Source: Symbiodinium natans (taxonomy: Eukaryota; Sar; Dinophyceae; Suessiales; Symbiodiniaceae). Taken from it: a DNA stretch of 64,000 nt. Shown here piece after piece: positions 9,051 to 18,953 of this stretch (positions are counted from its first letter, which is position 1; each line of letters opens with the position of its first letter). Under the pieces are notes generated by a model that saw only the letters and a list, made by a program, of their open reading frames with translations, had not been told where the DNA came from and did no database searches. The stretch is from contig CAJNDS010002559.1 in the NCBI GenBank assembly GCA_905221605.1, positions 5,001-69,000 on the forward strand, read 5' to 3'. A program made the position numbers and the translations under genes.

Positions 9051-10795
9051 CCAGAGTTGCCCAGTTGTTCCTGTCAGGGCTGTGGCCTTTGGTGGCCCCT
9101 ACCAGCGGGCCCCTTCCAGCTCCGCCAGGTAGCCCCCGCCAGGGTGCCCCGCCAGGGTTGCCCCCCGCCAGGCCCAGCCCCCGCCAAAGTTGTTCTGGTT
9201 GCCCCCGCCAGGGTTGCCCCCGCTAGGGTTGCCCCAGCCAGGGCAGGGCCAGGGTTGCCCCCGCCCAGGGTTGCCCCCGCCAGGGTTGCCTCAGTCAGGG
9301 TTGCCCCGCCAGGGTTGCCCCCGCCAGGGTTGCCCCTGCCAGATTTGCCCCCGCCAGGGTTGCTTCCGCCAAGGGTTGCTCCTGCCAGGGTTGCCCCCGC
9401 CAGGGTTGCAGGGTTGCCCCCCGCCAGGGTTGCCCCCACAGGTGCCCCCACCAGCGTTGCCCCCGCCAGGGTTGCCCCCGCCAGGGTTGCCCCGCCCGCC
9501 AGGGTTGCCCCCGCCAGGGTTGCTCCTGCCAGGGTTGCCCCGCCGGGGTTGCCCCCGCCAGGGTTGCCCTCAGCAGGGTTGCCCCCACCAGGTTGCCCCC
9601 ACAGGGTTGCCCCCGCCAGGGTTGCCCTCCGCAGGGTTGGTCTCGCAAGGGTTGCCCCGATCAGGGTTGCCCCCAATTTCCAACACGCCAAGATGCCCCG
9701 CCAGGATTGTTCCGGGGTTGCCCCCGCCAAGGTACCAGGGTTGCCCCGCGAGGGTTGCCCTGCTGTTTGCCCAGATGCTTCGTCGTCCTTCTCTATGAAG
9801 GAAGGCCAGAGGTGCGCGGTTGTTCCTCGTCAGGGCTGTGGCCTTTGGTGGCCCCTACCAGCGGGCCCCTCCAGGGTAGCCCCCGCCAGGGTGCCCCGCC
9901 AGGGTTGCCCCCCGCCAGGGCCAGAGTTGCCCCCAGTTGCCCCCACCAAAGTTGCCCTTTGTTGCCCCATTGCCCTCGCAGCATCCCCGCCAGGTTGCCC
10001 TCACCAGGGCTGCCGGCCCCTGCCAGGGTTGCCCCGCCTCCTTCCCGCGTTTGCCCCAGGGTTGCTCTTGGGTTGCCCTCGCCAGGTTTGCCCCCAACGG
10101 CCGGGTTGCCCCCCACCAGGTTGCCCTGCCAGGCCGGGTTGCCCCTATTAGGGTTGCCCCCGCCAGGGCACCAGGGTTGCCCCACGAGGGTTGCCCTTTA
10201 GCATTCCACAGGGTTGCCTCCCGTCAGGGTTGCCTCACGAGGGTTGCCCCCGCCAGGGTTGCCCAAGGTGGCCCAAGGGTGGCCCAAGGGTGGCCGACAG
10301 CCTTGAGGTGGTTTGGCCAGGTAAGCAGGCCGTCAGCTATGAAGGGCCTTGGCCATCGCCCCGTTGCGCCCAGGGTTCGGGCGGGTTCTCCCAGATGCTT
10401 CGTCGTCCTTCTCTATGAAGGAAGGCCAGAGTTGCCCAAAGAAAGGGTTGCCCCCGCCCGGTTGTTCCTCGTCAGGGTTGAACCACATTTGCCACCCCGC
10501 CAGCGTGGCCTTTGGTGGCCCCTACCAGCGGGCCCCTTCCAGCCCCGCCAGGCCCCCACCAGGGCGGTTCCCCCACCAGCTTCGTTGTCCTTCTCTATGA
10601 AAGGCCCTGCCAAAGCGCCCCCGCCAGGGTTGCCCATCGCCCCGTTGCCTTTCAGGGTTGCCGGGCGGTTCTGTTAAGATGGCCTGACAGCCGTTATAAG
10701 GCTATTGTTCAAGTGCTATATGCTGACCCAGATTTGCCACCCACCAAGGTTGCCCCGCCAGGATAGCCCCTGCCAGGTCCGCCCAGTATATAAAT
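9051..10795. repeat. 15 bp GC-rich minisatellite, left array part 2
   Basis: Continuation of CCCCCGCCAGGGTTG arrays, punctuated by hairpin elements and by a second recurrent module of the form TGTGGCCTTTGGTGG, CCCCTACCAGCGGGCCCC (9082-9118, 9836-9870, 10505-10540). It becomes degenerate after 10200 and ends with GATAGCCCCTGCCAGG beside a TATATAAA word (10788-10795), as the internal array does near 16450-16537. Confidence 0.85.
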
Positions 10796-11238
10796 ATACG
10801 TGTGCTTATAAATGCCCGGCGTGGTGTAAATCTGCATGCGCCTAGATTTCCAGCGGCCGCCACTTTAGAACATGTTTGCATGTTTGCCTGTTTTTCGAGC
10901 GGTCGGTGTTTTGTGGCCCAGGTCTTTGTGTACATATATACAGATATAAATAAATAAATATATATATATATATACAAATATATTAGCATATAACATACAA
11001 TATATACATAGAGAGAGAGAGATTGACGTGTCTGTATATATATATATACTTTTCTCTGCTGACTATAACCTGCCCCCTGTCATCTGCATGACGTAGGCCG
11101 GTGTAGGAAAGTTCCCGCATGTTTGGATTGTCCTGATGACTTGTGCTTCTGCAGTAACACGCTTATTGTGCCGCCCGTGTGGTTCGAGATTTCGCACACA
11201 CACGAAAAGTTCGGCGTGAGCTCAGCTCTGCTCGTGCC
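10796..11238. other. AT-rich spacer upstream of the lysine-rich gene
   Basis: It contains TA-rich tracts (about 10940-11005, 11034-11049) and a short GA tract (11011-11022) 217 bp before the ATG at 11239. No recognised promoter element; a TATATAAA word (10788-10795) lies just before the spacer. Confidence 0.6.
11011..11022. repeat. GA tract upstream of lysine-rich gene
   Basis: Twelve bases of alternating GA. GA/purine tracts occupy corresponding intergenic positions at 13319-13445, 16536-16676, 18838-18855 and 25012-25145. Confidence 0.8.
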
Positions 11239-13011
11239 ATGGGTCGCGGGCGCAGCGGTCGTGGAAGCGTCCGTGGAAAGGGCAAGGGCGAAGCTGGGGA
11301 GAAATCTCAGTACATCACGCGCGTCGACCTCTATAAGTTCCTGTGCAAGTGGGAACTTCGGTCGTACCCAGACAATCAAGGCAGGCCCCTGTTCGACCCT
11401 GCATCTCGCCTGACCACGGAGCACCTGAGGAAGATCCTGGACGGCGATTGCAGTGAACTGTTGCGCCGACCCTTGATGGGACTGAACTTGTCCTCTGCAT
11501 CGCTGGATTCCGCGGCGCTCTTTGCCCCGAAACTGGCCTCATCCCTGCCGCAAATCCAAGCAATGCTCGAGAAAGAATCCCTCAATGAAGCGGTCCGATA
11601 TTTCAACCTGAACAGAGACGTCGAGCGAGACAGCAGCGCCTCGCAGGAAATGTGCAAGGTCTATTTCAAGCAGATCCAGAAAGCTGCACGAGACCAGGGC
11701 ACAGTGATCGCTGAGGCTGCCGAAGCTGCTGCGGCCGTGTACACCGGTCTTGTGGCGCTGCTGGAATTGGCGGCAGTCTCTGAAGACATTCGCTGGTGGG
11801 CAAGCAAGGTTCCGGAAGTCAAGAAGCAGACCAAGCATGTACAAGCTTGGCTTGCGCATCCCAAAGAGGAAGATCGGCTGTTCAAGGCCCTTGCTCACGG
11901 CATCAAGGCGGACGAGAAAAAGAATATGCGCCGCGAGCGCACTTTCGGCCAGTTGGACGCCGAAGCTGCAGGGAGTTCCTCCTCGACGCCACTTTCTGTC
12001 ATTAATGACTCTGACTCCATTTCCACGGACTCGAGCTCGGCGCTCAGTGGCAAGAAGAAGAAGAAGAACGCCCGGGCGCACAAGAAAAGCAACGAGGTCA
12101 AGCACAAGAAGCATCGCAAGACGGAGAAGAAGGCAAAGGGACGCGATGCTTCGGACCCCAAGGCAAAACGGGCCCGCCGTCACACAAAGAAGACCTCCTC
12201 TTCCAGCGACTCGCCAAGTCGCAGCGTTCGCCAGAAGCAGCGGAAGGTCGAGCATGGCAGTGACAGCACATCGGCGGAAGCCGTCCCTGCTGCAGTCGCT
12301 GTGCTGCCGCCCTTTCGGGACATTTGGCCGCTGGCAGAGATTCAAGCCTTTGAAACCAAAGCTCAAGAGCTGGCCACGGCAGCCGATAGTGCTGAGTTGG
12401 CTGTCAAAGACAAAATCGGGCTGCTCAAGTGTTTGCCTGTCGAGGTTCAGACCCTGGTTCTCGAACGTGCTGGCTTGCGATCCACGGCGGAAGATGACGT
12501 CCTGCAAGCCAACGCTGAGCGCGTCTCCAAGCACATTACTGAGATGGTGCGCGAGGCCCGCCTGGCCTGGATCCAAGCTGCTATCCACGAAGACTCCAGC
12601 AAGGGCAAGAGCAATGTGCTGCTCCTACCTGAGAAAGATGTCTGGGACCGCATGCAGGTAGGCACTCTGCCTGAGCCGGATCGAGCCAAATGGACTACCG
12701 AAGACGAGGTCGACGAAGCCCGCGCAGAACTGCTGAAAGCGGTTTGGTCCAAGGAAGCTGTCCTTCGCAACTATGAGCGGACTTTGGAGTTTGCCGAGAA
12801 GTACCAGACTCGGGAACCAAAGAAGGACGCGGTCCGTGCCTTCCTGGCCCTGTTCAAGGAGGAAACCTTGCAACTCTTCGCCCTGCCATCCCTTCAGAAA
12901 TTCGAGAAGCGCAAAGCTCCAACGTGGACCACCTACTGCTCCGTTGCATACACCCTGGCCTGGCTGGTGTTCAAGGCGCACTGTGACGCAGACTCCTCGG
13001 ACACGCCGTGA
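11239..13011 (+). CDS. Lysine-rich hypothetical nuclear-type protein
   Basis: A 590-residue single-exon frame. The frame is open 60 bases further upstream, but ATG 11239 is preferred because it sits in CGTGCCATGG, a good Kozak context, and opens a basic Gly/Arg stretch (MGRGRSGRGSVRGKGKG). Residues about 30-240 are predicted mostly helical and Ala/Leu-rich. A serine-rich acidic linker follows (about 245-268), then a strongly basic segment (about 270-330) with runs of lysine and KKHRKTEKK-like clusters that would act as nuclear localisation or nucleic-acid-binding sequence. A second helical domain (about 370-585) contains FRDIWPLAEIQAFE and a Trp-rich end. I recognise no family. It is first in a same-strand series before the SR-rich, OTU-ASCH and Rep-helicase genes, so a role with the mobile region is possible but unproven. 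Confidence 0.75.
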   Translation: MGRGRSGRGSVRGKGKGEAGEKSQYITRVDLYKFLCKWELRSYPDNQGRPLFDPASRLTTEHLRKILDGDCSELLRRPLMGLNLSSASLDSAALFAPKLASSLPQIQAMLEKESLNEAVRYFNLNRDVERDSSASQEMCKVYFKQIQKAARDQGTVIAEAAEAAAAVYTGLVALLELAAVSEDIRWWASKVPEVKKQTKHVQAWLAHPKEEDRLFKALAHGIKADEKKNMRRERTFGQLDAEAAGSSSSTPLSVINDSDSISTDSSSALSGKKKKKNARAHKKSNEVKHKKHRKTEKKAKGRDASDPKAKRARRHTKKTSSSSDSPSRSVRQKQRKVEHGSDSTSAEAVPAAVAVLPPFRDIWPLAEIQAFETKAQELATAADSAELAVKDKIGLLKCLPVEVQTLVLERAGLRSTAEDDVLQANAERVSKHITEMVREARLAWIQAAIHEDSSKGKSNVLLLPEKDVWDRMQVGTLPEPDRAKWTTEDEVDEARAELLKAVWSKEAVLRNYERTLEFAEKYQTREPKKDAVRAFLALFKEETLQLFALPSLQKFEKRKAPTWTTYCSVAYTLAWLVFKAHCDADSSDTP

Positions 13012-13318
13012 CATAGCCGCTCTGGCGACTGGCGCCGACGACAGGCGGTAGACGACTGCCATGTGCATCTCGCACCGGTCTCGACAGCGCTGTGCGCTGG
13101 CCATGCACCGACGCCTGTAGAGATGGCAGGAACTACCCGGCGCTTCCTTTTGAATCTGAGTATAGGTGAGGCTCCTACGCGCCAGCGCAGCTATTGTGAA
13201 TGGATTGCTCTCGCGCCTGCGGAAAAGATCTGCATTGCGTGTGCTGTTGTGCATGCCAGAAAGATCGGCAGATGAGACGCAGGGGAAGGAGGAAAGAGAG
13301 AAGAGAGGCAAAGCGAGA
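13012..13318. other. 3' spacer with module shared by three genes
   Basis: Around 13213-13262 the spacer reads TCTCGCGCCTGCGGAAAAGA then TCTGCATTGCGTG. Related wording occurs downstream of the OTU-ASCH gene (18757-18798) and the Rep-helicase gene (24938-24985). Each time it comes shortly before a GA tract. It may be a shared 3' UTR or termination region. A 70-codon frame here (13063-13275) was not called. Confidence 0.5.
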
Positions 13319-13327
13319 GGAAGAAAA

Positions 13328-13394
<67 letters not shown>

Positions 13395-13445
13395 CAGAGA
13401 CAGAGACAGAGACAGAGACAGAGACAGAGACAGAGACAGAGACAG
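13319..13445. repeat. GA / GAGACA purine tract
   Basis: (GA)n to about 13375, followed by about eleven (GAGACA) hexamers. It lies between the lysine-rich gene and the SR-rich gene. Frames across it encode only ERERE, RQRQ or SVSVS strings. Confidence 0.9.
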
Positions 13446-13605
13446 TCAAAGGGTCAGAGAGTCAGACATAGAGAGCAAACACGGGAAGCAGCAACCGGTT
13501 CTTTTCACTACTTAGGCAGCATGTCTGCACTGAGCTATTCTTGTTCAAGCTGGAGTCTCGCCGTTCCCCAGTTTAGCCATCTGCCCGCGGCGTCGCAAGT
13601 TTCTC

Positions 13606-14043
13606 ATGCAGGATTTCTCGCACACGCAAGACATCTCGAACGCCCCCACGCCGATCCATCTTGCTCCACGTCGCGGTGCTCGCTCACGCAGCCGCAGCCG
13701 CTCGGCCACTCCAACCGAACCACGGCGGCGTAGCCAAGAACCAGGACTGGCCCACAATATTTCTGAGCGCGACTGGATAAGATTGCAGGAGGCGCTCCAG
13801 CTGCAAGCAGAAGGATTGATGATGGCGCGCTCGCAAGTAGACGCGCTGGAGTGGCGTTTGTCATACAGGCTTGTGGAGCTGGAGGAGGCCTGTCCCGCGC
13901 ACACAGCTGCCAGTCGCCACGTTGGAGATATGCACGACTACGTGGAGGCTGCTTGCCTCGAGATCAGCCACACTCTGCGTAGGGTGGCCCGCCGAGCGCA
14001 GCGGACCTGCGATTTTCTCAGTGCCACATTGCAGCCAAGCTGA
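13606..14043 (+). CDS. Small SR-rich hypothetical protein
   Basis: A 145-residue frame starting at ATG in TTTCTCATGCAGG. The N-terminal third is basic with an RSRSRSRS-type run (about residues 25-34) and RRRS, as in SR-type RNA-binding or nuclear proteins. The rest (about 50-140) looks helical, with regular Leu/Ala spacing (RLQEALQLQAEGLMM, VELEEACPAHTAA) that could form a coiled coil. No known domain is recognised. It lies 595 bp after the lysine-rich gene, beyond a GA tract. The overlapping minus frame (13545-13904) is a shadow. It may be an accessory gene of the mobile region, or only a chance frame in GC-rich DNA. Confidence 0.5.
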   Translation: MQDFSHTQDISNAPTPIHLAPRRGARSRSRSRSATPTEPRRRSQEPGLAHNISERDWIRLQEALQLQAEGLMMARSQVDALEWRLSYRLVELEEACPAHTAASRHVGDMHDYVEAACLEISHTLRRVARRAQRTCDFLSATLQPS

Positions 14044-14432
14044 CGCTATCGAGCGCCCTGTTGACTCTGCAGCCTCCCTATCTTCTTCTACACGCAGTTT
14101 TCGTCTTCCTCTGCTTGAAAAAACATGTCGTGTTTGTGAAGGACATTCCATTTCGCATATAAGATTGGACTGCAAACTCTGAGTGCCCTGCCCTCATTTA
14201 CGTCTGCCTGTATTGGTCTCTTACCGGCCAAAAAGACGACGGGGGTTCTCATGCAGGACTTTGTCAAAAGTTTATCTTTCTTCGCCCCTACTCAAAGTCC
14301 GCTGCCCCGTTATGCGCCCCGGGCATGCCTGGGCCTCGGCCTGGCCAAGCCAGGGTTGCTCCGCCAGGGTTTTTACACACATTCCAGGTCGCCTGCTCAC
14401 CTCCAGACTATCCCTCCTCCTCGCGCTTGCGA
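14044..14432. other. Spacer before internal macro-repeat, no gene seen
   Basis: GC-rich unique sequence downstream of the SR-rich gene. It passes into 15 bp minisatellite-like words (CCAGGGTTGCTCCGCCAGGG near 14350). A short frame at 14183-14464 shows nothing recognisable. Confidence 0.5.
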
Positions 14433-16400
14433 GGCTTCGTCGTCCTTCTGTGAAGGAACCATAACTTAGTTGCTGGCCGGGCTTCAAGGGCCCAGTTGCT
14501 GGCCAGGGCTTCAAGGGCCCAGATGCTTCTTCTCTATGAAGGGCCTGCCAAAGTTCACTATTACGTGCCCCCGCCAGGGTTGCCCCACCCCCCCCTGGCG
14601 CTGATGCAGGCAGAAGGGCAGCAGGCCATGGGGCAGCGACTACGCGCTGAGCGCCTGGCCCGCCACAGTGGCCCACGCCAGGTGGCCCCCACCAAGCTGG
14701 CCCCGTGCCCCCGCCAGCTTCGTCGTCCTTATCTAAGGTGCCAGGACTGCCTGGCAGCCGTTAGATGCTTCGTCGTCCTTCTCTATGAAGGAAGGACCCT
14801 TGCAGAGTGCCCCACCAGGGCGGCCCCCCACCAAGGCGGTGGCCCCACGGTGTTAAAATGTCTGTAAATGGCCGGCCCCCACCAGGATGCCCCTGTGGGC
14901 TGACCTGCATGGCCCCGCCAGCGTCGTCGTCCTTCTCTATGAAGGTGTCAGGACTGCCTGGCAGCCGTTAGATGCTTCGTCGTCCTTCCCATGAAGGAAG
15001 GCAGGTGGCCCCCCCTGGCCCCGACCTGCAGCTTCGTCGTCCTTCTCTGTGGGGGTGCCACCGTGTTGGCTGTGGGTGGCCCGCCCACACCAGGATGCCC
15101 CCCGCCACATCCCCTATCAGGGTGACCCCCCCTGGCCCGGACCTGGATGGCCCCGCCAGCTTCGTCGTCCTTCTCTATGAAGGTGTCAGGACTGCCTGGC
15201 AGCCGTTAGATGCTTCGTCGTCCTTCCCATGAAGGCAGGTGCCCCGACCTGGATGGCCCCGCCAGCTTCGTCGTCCTTCTCTACGAAGCCAGGACTGCCT
15301 GGCAGCTGTTAGATGCTTCGTCGAGGAAGGAAGGCCCCAAAGATGACCCTCGCAGAGTGCCCCACCAGGGCGGCCCCCCACCAAGGCGGTGGCCCCCACC
15401 GTGTTCGGCTGTGGGTGGCCGGCCCGCACCAGGATGCCCTATCAGGGTGACCCCCCCTGGCCCCGACCTGGATGGCCCCGCCAGCTTCGTCGTCCTTCTC
15501 TCTGAAGGTGCCAGGACTGCCTGGCAGCTGTTAGATGCTTCGTCGTCCTTTTTAGAAGGAAGGTCCAAAAGATGACCCTTGCAGTGTGCCCCACCAAACC
15601 GGCCACCAAGGCGGTGGCCCCCACCGTGTTGGGTGGCTGTGGGTGGCCTGCCCCCACCGGATGCCCCCCGCCACATACCCTATCAGGGTGGCCCCCCTGC
15701 CCCCAACCTGCGTGGACTGCCGTTAGATGCTTCGTCGTCCTTCTCTTGAATGAAGGTCGTAAGATTACCCTTGCAGAATGCCCCACCAGGGCAGCCCCCC
15801 ACCAAGGCGGTGGCCCCCACCGTGGTGGCCGGTCCGCACCGCCACATACCCTATCAGGGTGGCCCCCCCCCTGGATGGCCCCCGCCAGCTTCGTCGTCCT
15901 TCTCGATGAAGGTGCCAGGACTGCCTGGCAGCCGTTAGATGCTTCGTCAAGGAAGGCCCCTTGATAGAGTGCAGGGCGGCCACCAAGGCGGTGGCCCCCA
16001 CCGTGTTAGGGGTGGCTGTGGTTGGCTGGCCCCCACCCCCGCCACATGCCCTATCAGGGTGGCCCCCTTGGCCCCGACCTGGATCGACCTGGATGGCCCC
16101 GCCAGCTTCGTCGTCCTTCTCTATGAAGGTGCCAGGACTGCCTCAGCCGCCAGAAGCCCCGTCGTCCTTCTCCCGAAAGGAAGCCCCAAGATTACGCTTG
16201 CAGAGTGCCCCACCAGGGCAGCCCCCCACGAAGCCGGTGGCCCCCACCGTGAGAGGGTGGCTGTGGTGGCTTCCGGTTGGCCGGCACGCCCACCCTGCTA
16301 CCGGTTGCCACCGCGTTCTGCTGGCGCGTCTGGTGCCAGGATTGCCTGGCAGCCTTCAAGGAAGGCCAGAGTTGCCGGGGCCAGGTTGGGTGGTCTGCCA
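14433..16400. repeat. Macrosatellite of about 200-300 bp units with paired hairpins
   Basis: Roughly six to eight irregular units. Each has the order CCCCGCCAGCTTCGTCGTCC, hairpin TCCTTC-loop-GAAGG, a second hairpin TGCCAGG-ACTG-CCTGGCA, CAGCCGTTAGATGCTTCG and hairpin again, then CAGAGTGCCCCACCAGGGC, CACCAAGGCGGTGGCCCC, and CCCTATCAGGGTG. Hairpin copies start near 14434, 14764, 14927, 14970, 15161, 15211, 15263, 15486, 15535, 15728, 15890, 15937 and 16108. Frames change between units, so it is not protein coding. Confidence 0.85.
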
Positions 16401-16535
16401 GATTTGCCCCAGCTTTGCCCTCACTTACCAGGGTTGCCCCCGCCAGGATAGCCCCTGCCAGGTGACCCCACTTGCCCCCCGCCAGCGTTGCAGGGCCCTG
16501 CCCATTATAGTCGCCCCCGCCAAGGCTGCCTATAT
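16401..16535. repeat. Short 15 bp minisatellite tail and TATATAAA word
   Basis: Degenerate CCCCCGCCAGG units ending GATAGCCCCTGCCAGG and then CTATATAAAG at about 16530. The same succession ends the left array near 10770-10795. Confidence 0.6.
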
Positions 16536-16621
16536 AAAGAGAAAGAGAAAGAAAAAGAGCAAGAGAAAGAGAAAGAGAAGGAGAAAGAGAAAGAGAAAAA
16601 GAGAGAAAGAAAGAAAGAGAG

Positions 16622-16670
<49 letters not shown>

Positions 16671-16676
16671 GAAAGA
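16536..16676. repeat. GA / GAAA purine tract
   Basis: A 140 bp polypurine strand of GAAAGA and GA units. It ends about 95 bp before the ATG of the OTU-ASCH gene. Confidence 0.9.
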
Positions 16677-16770
16677 TGGTCCATGTTCATGATCGAAGGA
16701 AGGGTTTGCAGCATTTGTTGCCCGAGCTTGCTTTGTAGTCGCTAGTTCTCGCTTCAACTCTTCTGCCGCC

Positions 16771-18630
16771 ATGGCTTCGGGGACTTGTCTACCTGCAGAC
16801 GCGGCAGAGACACACCTGCCACCTGCGGGGGTTTTGCTGCCGCATATGCGGCTGCCGCCGACGAACTTGGTTGACATGGCCGTGGCTGGGCCATGTCGCT
16901 GGGACGGTCCGCCGTTGCTGTGTCCTCCGGATGGTCTCTGTTTCTTATACGCTTGGCTGGCAGCCCGTTTGCCCGAGGAATGGGCTGCCGTGCAGAAAGA
17001 CGACCACGGATTCATCTGCGACCCGGAGGAACAGCAAGTCTGGAAGGCCAAAGCGCAGAGTTTGCTAGACCCAGTCCTGGCGCTGATGGAAGCAGAAGGG
17101 CAGCAGGCCATGGCGCGGCGAGTGCGCGCTGGGGGCAGCCCAGGCGATGAGGAGTTCGCGTTCTTCGCGAAGGCTCTGGGCGGGGCGTTTCTCGTCACGC
17201 CCATGGAAGTACCATCGGCGGTACCGTGCATCTACGGCCAGGGACACGTGCACTGTGAGCTAGGCTTCGTCAACAGCGTGGATGCCGCCGGACACTCTGC
17301 AGGACATTACATTCTCTTGCGGAGCTGGGCGCCTGGCCCGAGCGCTTACGCCAGCCAGGCCATGCCCATTGCCACGGCTCGCCCAGCCTACGTTATTTCT
17401 CTGGACAACTCTGACACGGAGACGAGCCATGCCGGCTCTTCTGCCACGTGTTTTTCTTTCAACGACAATAGCAGCCCCCTCTTTGACGACGACGGTCTGG
17501 ACTGCGAGCCGGAGAGTCAGGGCGAGACTGAAAGCCCCCCTGCCCGGAGGAAGGAAAATTCACTCGCAACCTTGGAACCCGGATCGCGCTCGAGGCCCAC
17601 CGCAGGCAAGACACGCGGGAGCACAAGTAGCGCGCATGACTGCTTGCAGTCTGCGGACTCGGCAGACGCTCCTGTAACTGCTTCCGTAGCTTTCGGAGAT
17701 ACCACACGAATCCTGAAGATCAGGCCTCAGTGGCTACACCTCATTCTAGCAGGGCAGAAAACACTGGAGATACGTGGGTCCCCATGCCCGCACGTGGGCT
17801 GGGTGACGCTGGCTGCAGCCAGAACCAGGCGCATATATGCTCGAGCTCGATTTGGCACCAGCCACCGCCTCACCGACGAAGAGAGGAGAGCCAACTCTCA
17901 GGCACTTTCAAAGCTCTCCTACAGCCACGCTTGGGCTTGGCCCATCGAGGAACTCAAGCTGCTGCCGAGCCCTATCAGAATACCGCGATGGGTCGCCCGT
18001 GCTTCGGTGCAATGGATTACCCGAGAGCGTTGGGAGGCCTTCGACGCGCAACGGCTCGAATCGCAGCGTCTCCCGTCCGCCGCAGCGAACCCGCAGGCAG
18101 GGGGCGAGCCTCCGGCTAACATAAGAACCACTCACGCTCTGCCTCGCATTTTCTACGCAGAATGCCCGAGCATGGTTGCGCCCCTGAGAACTGAGGCCGT
18201 GTGGCCCCGGATCCGACCGCAGGCAGCCTTCGGGAGCCTGAGAACGACGTTGGCGACGCCGTGCCTGACATACGCAGAGTGTCCGCCAAGGAAGCGGGGT
18301 CAAGCGGAGATGTGCTCTGGCACCGATGAACCGTGCGTGTTCAGCGCGCGACACCCTGGCCTGCCAGCGCGGCGTCCGCGGGAGTCGCCTCGCTGTACTT
18401 TCTGCAACGAGCCGGCCCTGGCAAACCTTGCCTCTACACCTTCTGGACGCGGCAAATTGACCCGCGCATTGAAGGCGTTCCGACTTGCAACTGACGAGAG
18501 GACCTACCATCGGGCCCTGGAGCGCCTACGTCGGGCGGCCCCTGCTCAGGCTGAGCAGATTTGTGCGCGCGCAGCCCTGAAGAAGCGGAGACGGCCACAG
18601 CCTGGTCTGGAGGGGAACGGCCGTCCGTGA
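16771..18630 (+). CDS. OTU-like cysteine protease fused to ASCH domain
   Basis: A 619-residue single-exon protein; ATG 16771 lies in GCCGCCATGG, a strong start context. Residues about 40-185 look like an OTU cysteine protease: D54-G-L-C57 in the nucleophile loop (PPDGLCFLYAW) and H179-Y in GHYILLRSW as the catalytic His. OTU enzymes cleave ubiquitin-type linkages. An acidic/Ser linker follows. Residues about 314-425 fit an ASCH domain (PUA-like fold, RNA-associated), with the signature G-x-K-x-x-E-I-R in AGQKTLEIRG. The tail has a CTFC pair and a basic helix (about 520-619). The whole layout is repeated in residues 1 to about 665 of the next gene, so this is a tandem duplicate without the Rep and helicase parts. 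Function is inferred; the OTU triad acid is not located. Confidence 0.8.
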   Translation: MASGTCLPADAAETHLPPAGVLLPHMRLPPTNLVDMAVAGPCRWDGPPLLCPPDGLCFLYAWLAARLPEEWAAVQKDDHGFICDPEEQQVWKAKAQSLLDPVLALMEAEGQQAMARRVRAGGSPGDEEFAFFAKALGGAFLVTPMEVPSAVPCIYGQGHVHCELGFVNSVDAAGHSAGHYILLRSWAPGPSAYASQAMPIATARPAYVISLDNSDTETSHAGSSATCFSFNDNSSPLFDDDGLDCEPESQGETESPPARRKENSLATLEPGSRSRPTAGKTRGSTSSAHDCLQSADSADAPVTASVAFGDTTRILKIRPQWLHLILAGQKTLEIRGSPCPHVGWVTLAAARTRRIYARARFGTSHRLTDEERRANSQALSKLSYSHAWAWPIEELKLLPSPIRIPRWVARASVQWITRERWEAFDAQRLESQRLPSAAANPQAGGEPPANIRTTHALPRIFYAECPSMVAPLRTEAVWPRIRPQAAFGSLRTTLATPCLTYAECPPRKRGQAEMCSGTDEPCVFSARHPGLPARRPRESPRCTFCNEPALANLASTPSGRGKLTRALKAFRLATDERTYHRALERLRRAAPAQAEQICARAALKKRRRPQPGLEGNGRP

Positions 18631-18953
18631 GCTGACCCATCCATCACGCCATGCCGGAGCACTACAGTTTCACCCCCCACCTTGTTAAGAATTCAGTGCA
18701 TTTCAGCGCATGTCTATATTCCATGCGCACTAGAGACGACTTCCTTCACCGGCCCGTGCGCGCGAGGCAAACAAGTCTGCTCTGCGCGCAGTCACAGCAT
18801 TCGGGAGAGAGGGGAGTAGATAGATAGATGGATACATAGAGAGAGAGAGAGAGAGCACACAGCGTATAACCCAATATTAAGTATAGCTAAATATATGTCC
18901 ATCTTATATATATATATACATGCATGTTTCAGTCTGATTGTTCCTAAATTCGC
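18631..18953. other. Intergenic spacer with shared 3' module and GA tract
   Basis: It contains the GCGCGAGGCAAACAAGTCTG-type 3' module (about 18757-18798), a GATA/GA tract at 18819-18855 and a TA-rich tract (18886-18918) before the next ATG. No gene is seen. Confidence 0.6.
18838..18855. repeat. GA tract upstream of Rep-helicase gene
   Basis: Nine GA dinucleotides, 99 bp before ATG 18954, preceded by a short GATA run. Confidence 0.85.

Noticed and set aside
7950-10201. Many long frames on both strands (up to about 390 codons), some like pentapeptide-repeat or proline-rich proteins
   Set aside because: All come from the 15 bp minisatellite; every frame is open because the period is a multiple of three, and deletions switch frames at random.
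11539-12588. A 349-codon minus frame opposite the lysine-rich gene
   Set aside because: Shadow frame in GC-rich coding DNA; the plus frame has the better start context and compositional structure.
12625-13449. A 274-codon minus frame with SVSVSV and LSLSLS runs
   Set aside because: It reads the GA/GAGACA tract and the antisense of the lysine-rich gene.
14433-16400. Regularly spaced short repeats suggesting a CRISPR-like array
   Set aside because: Spacers are themselves repeated, unit lengths vary widely, and the context is eukaryotic.
16690-16770. Relic of a dinoflagellate spliced leader before the OTU-ASCH gene
   Set aside because: No stretch resembling the conserved leader was seen here or before the other genes.
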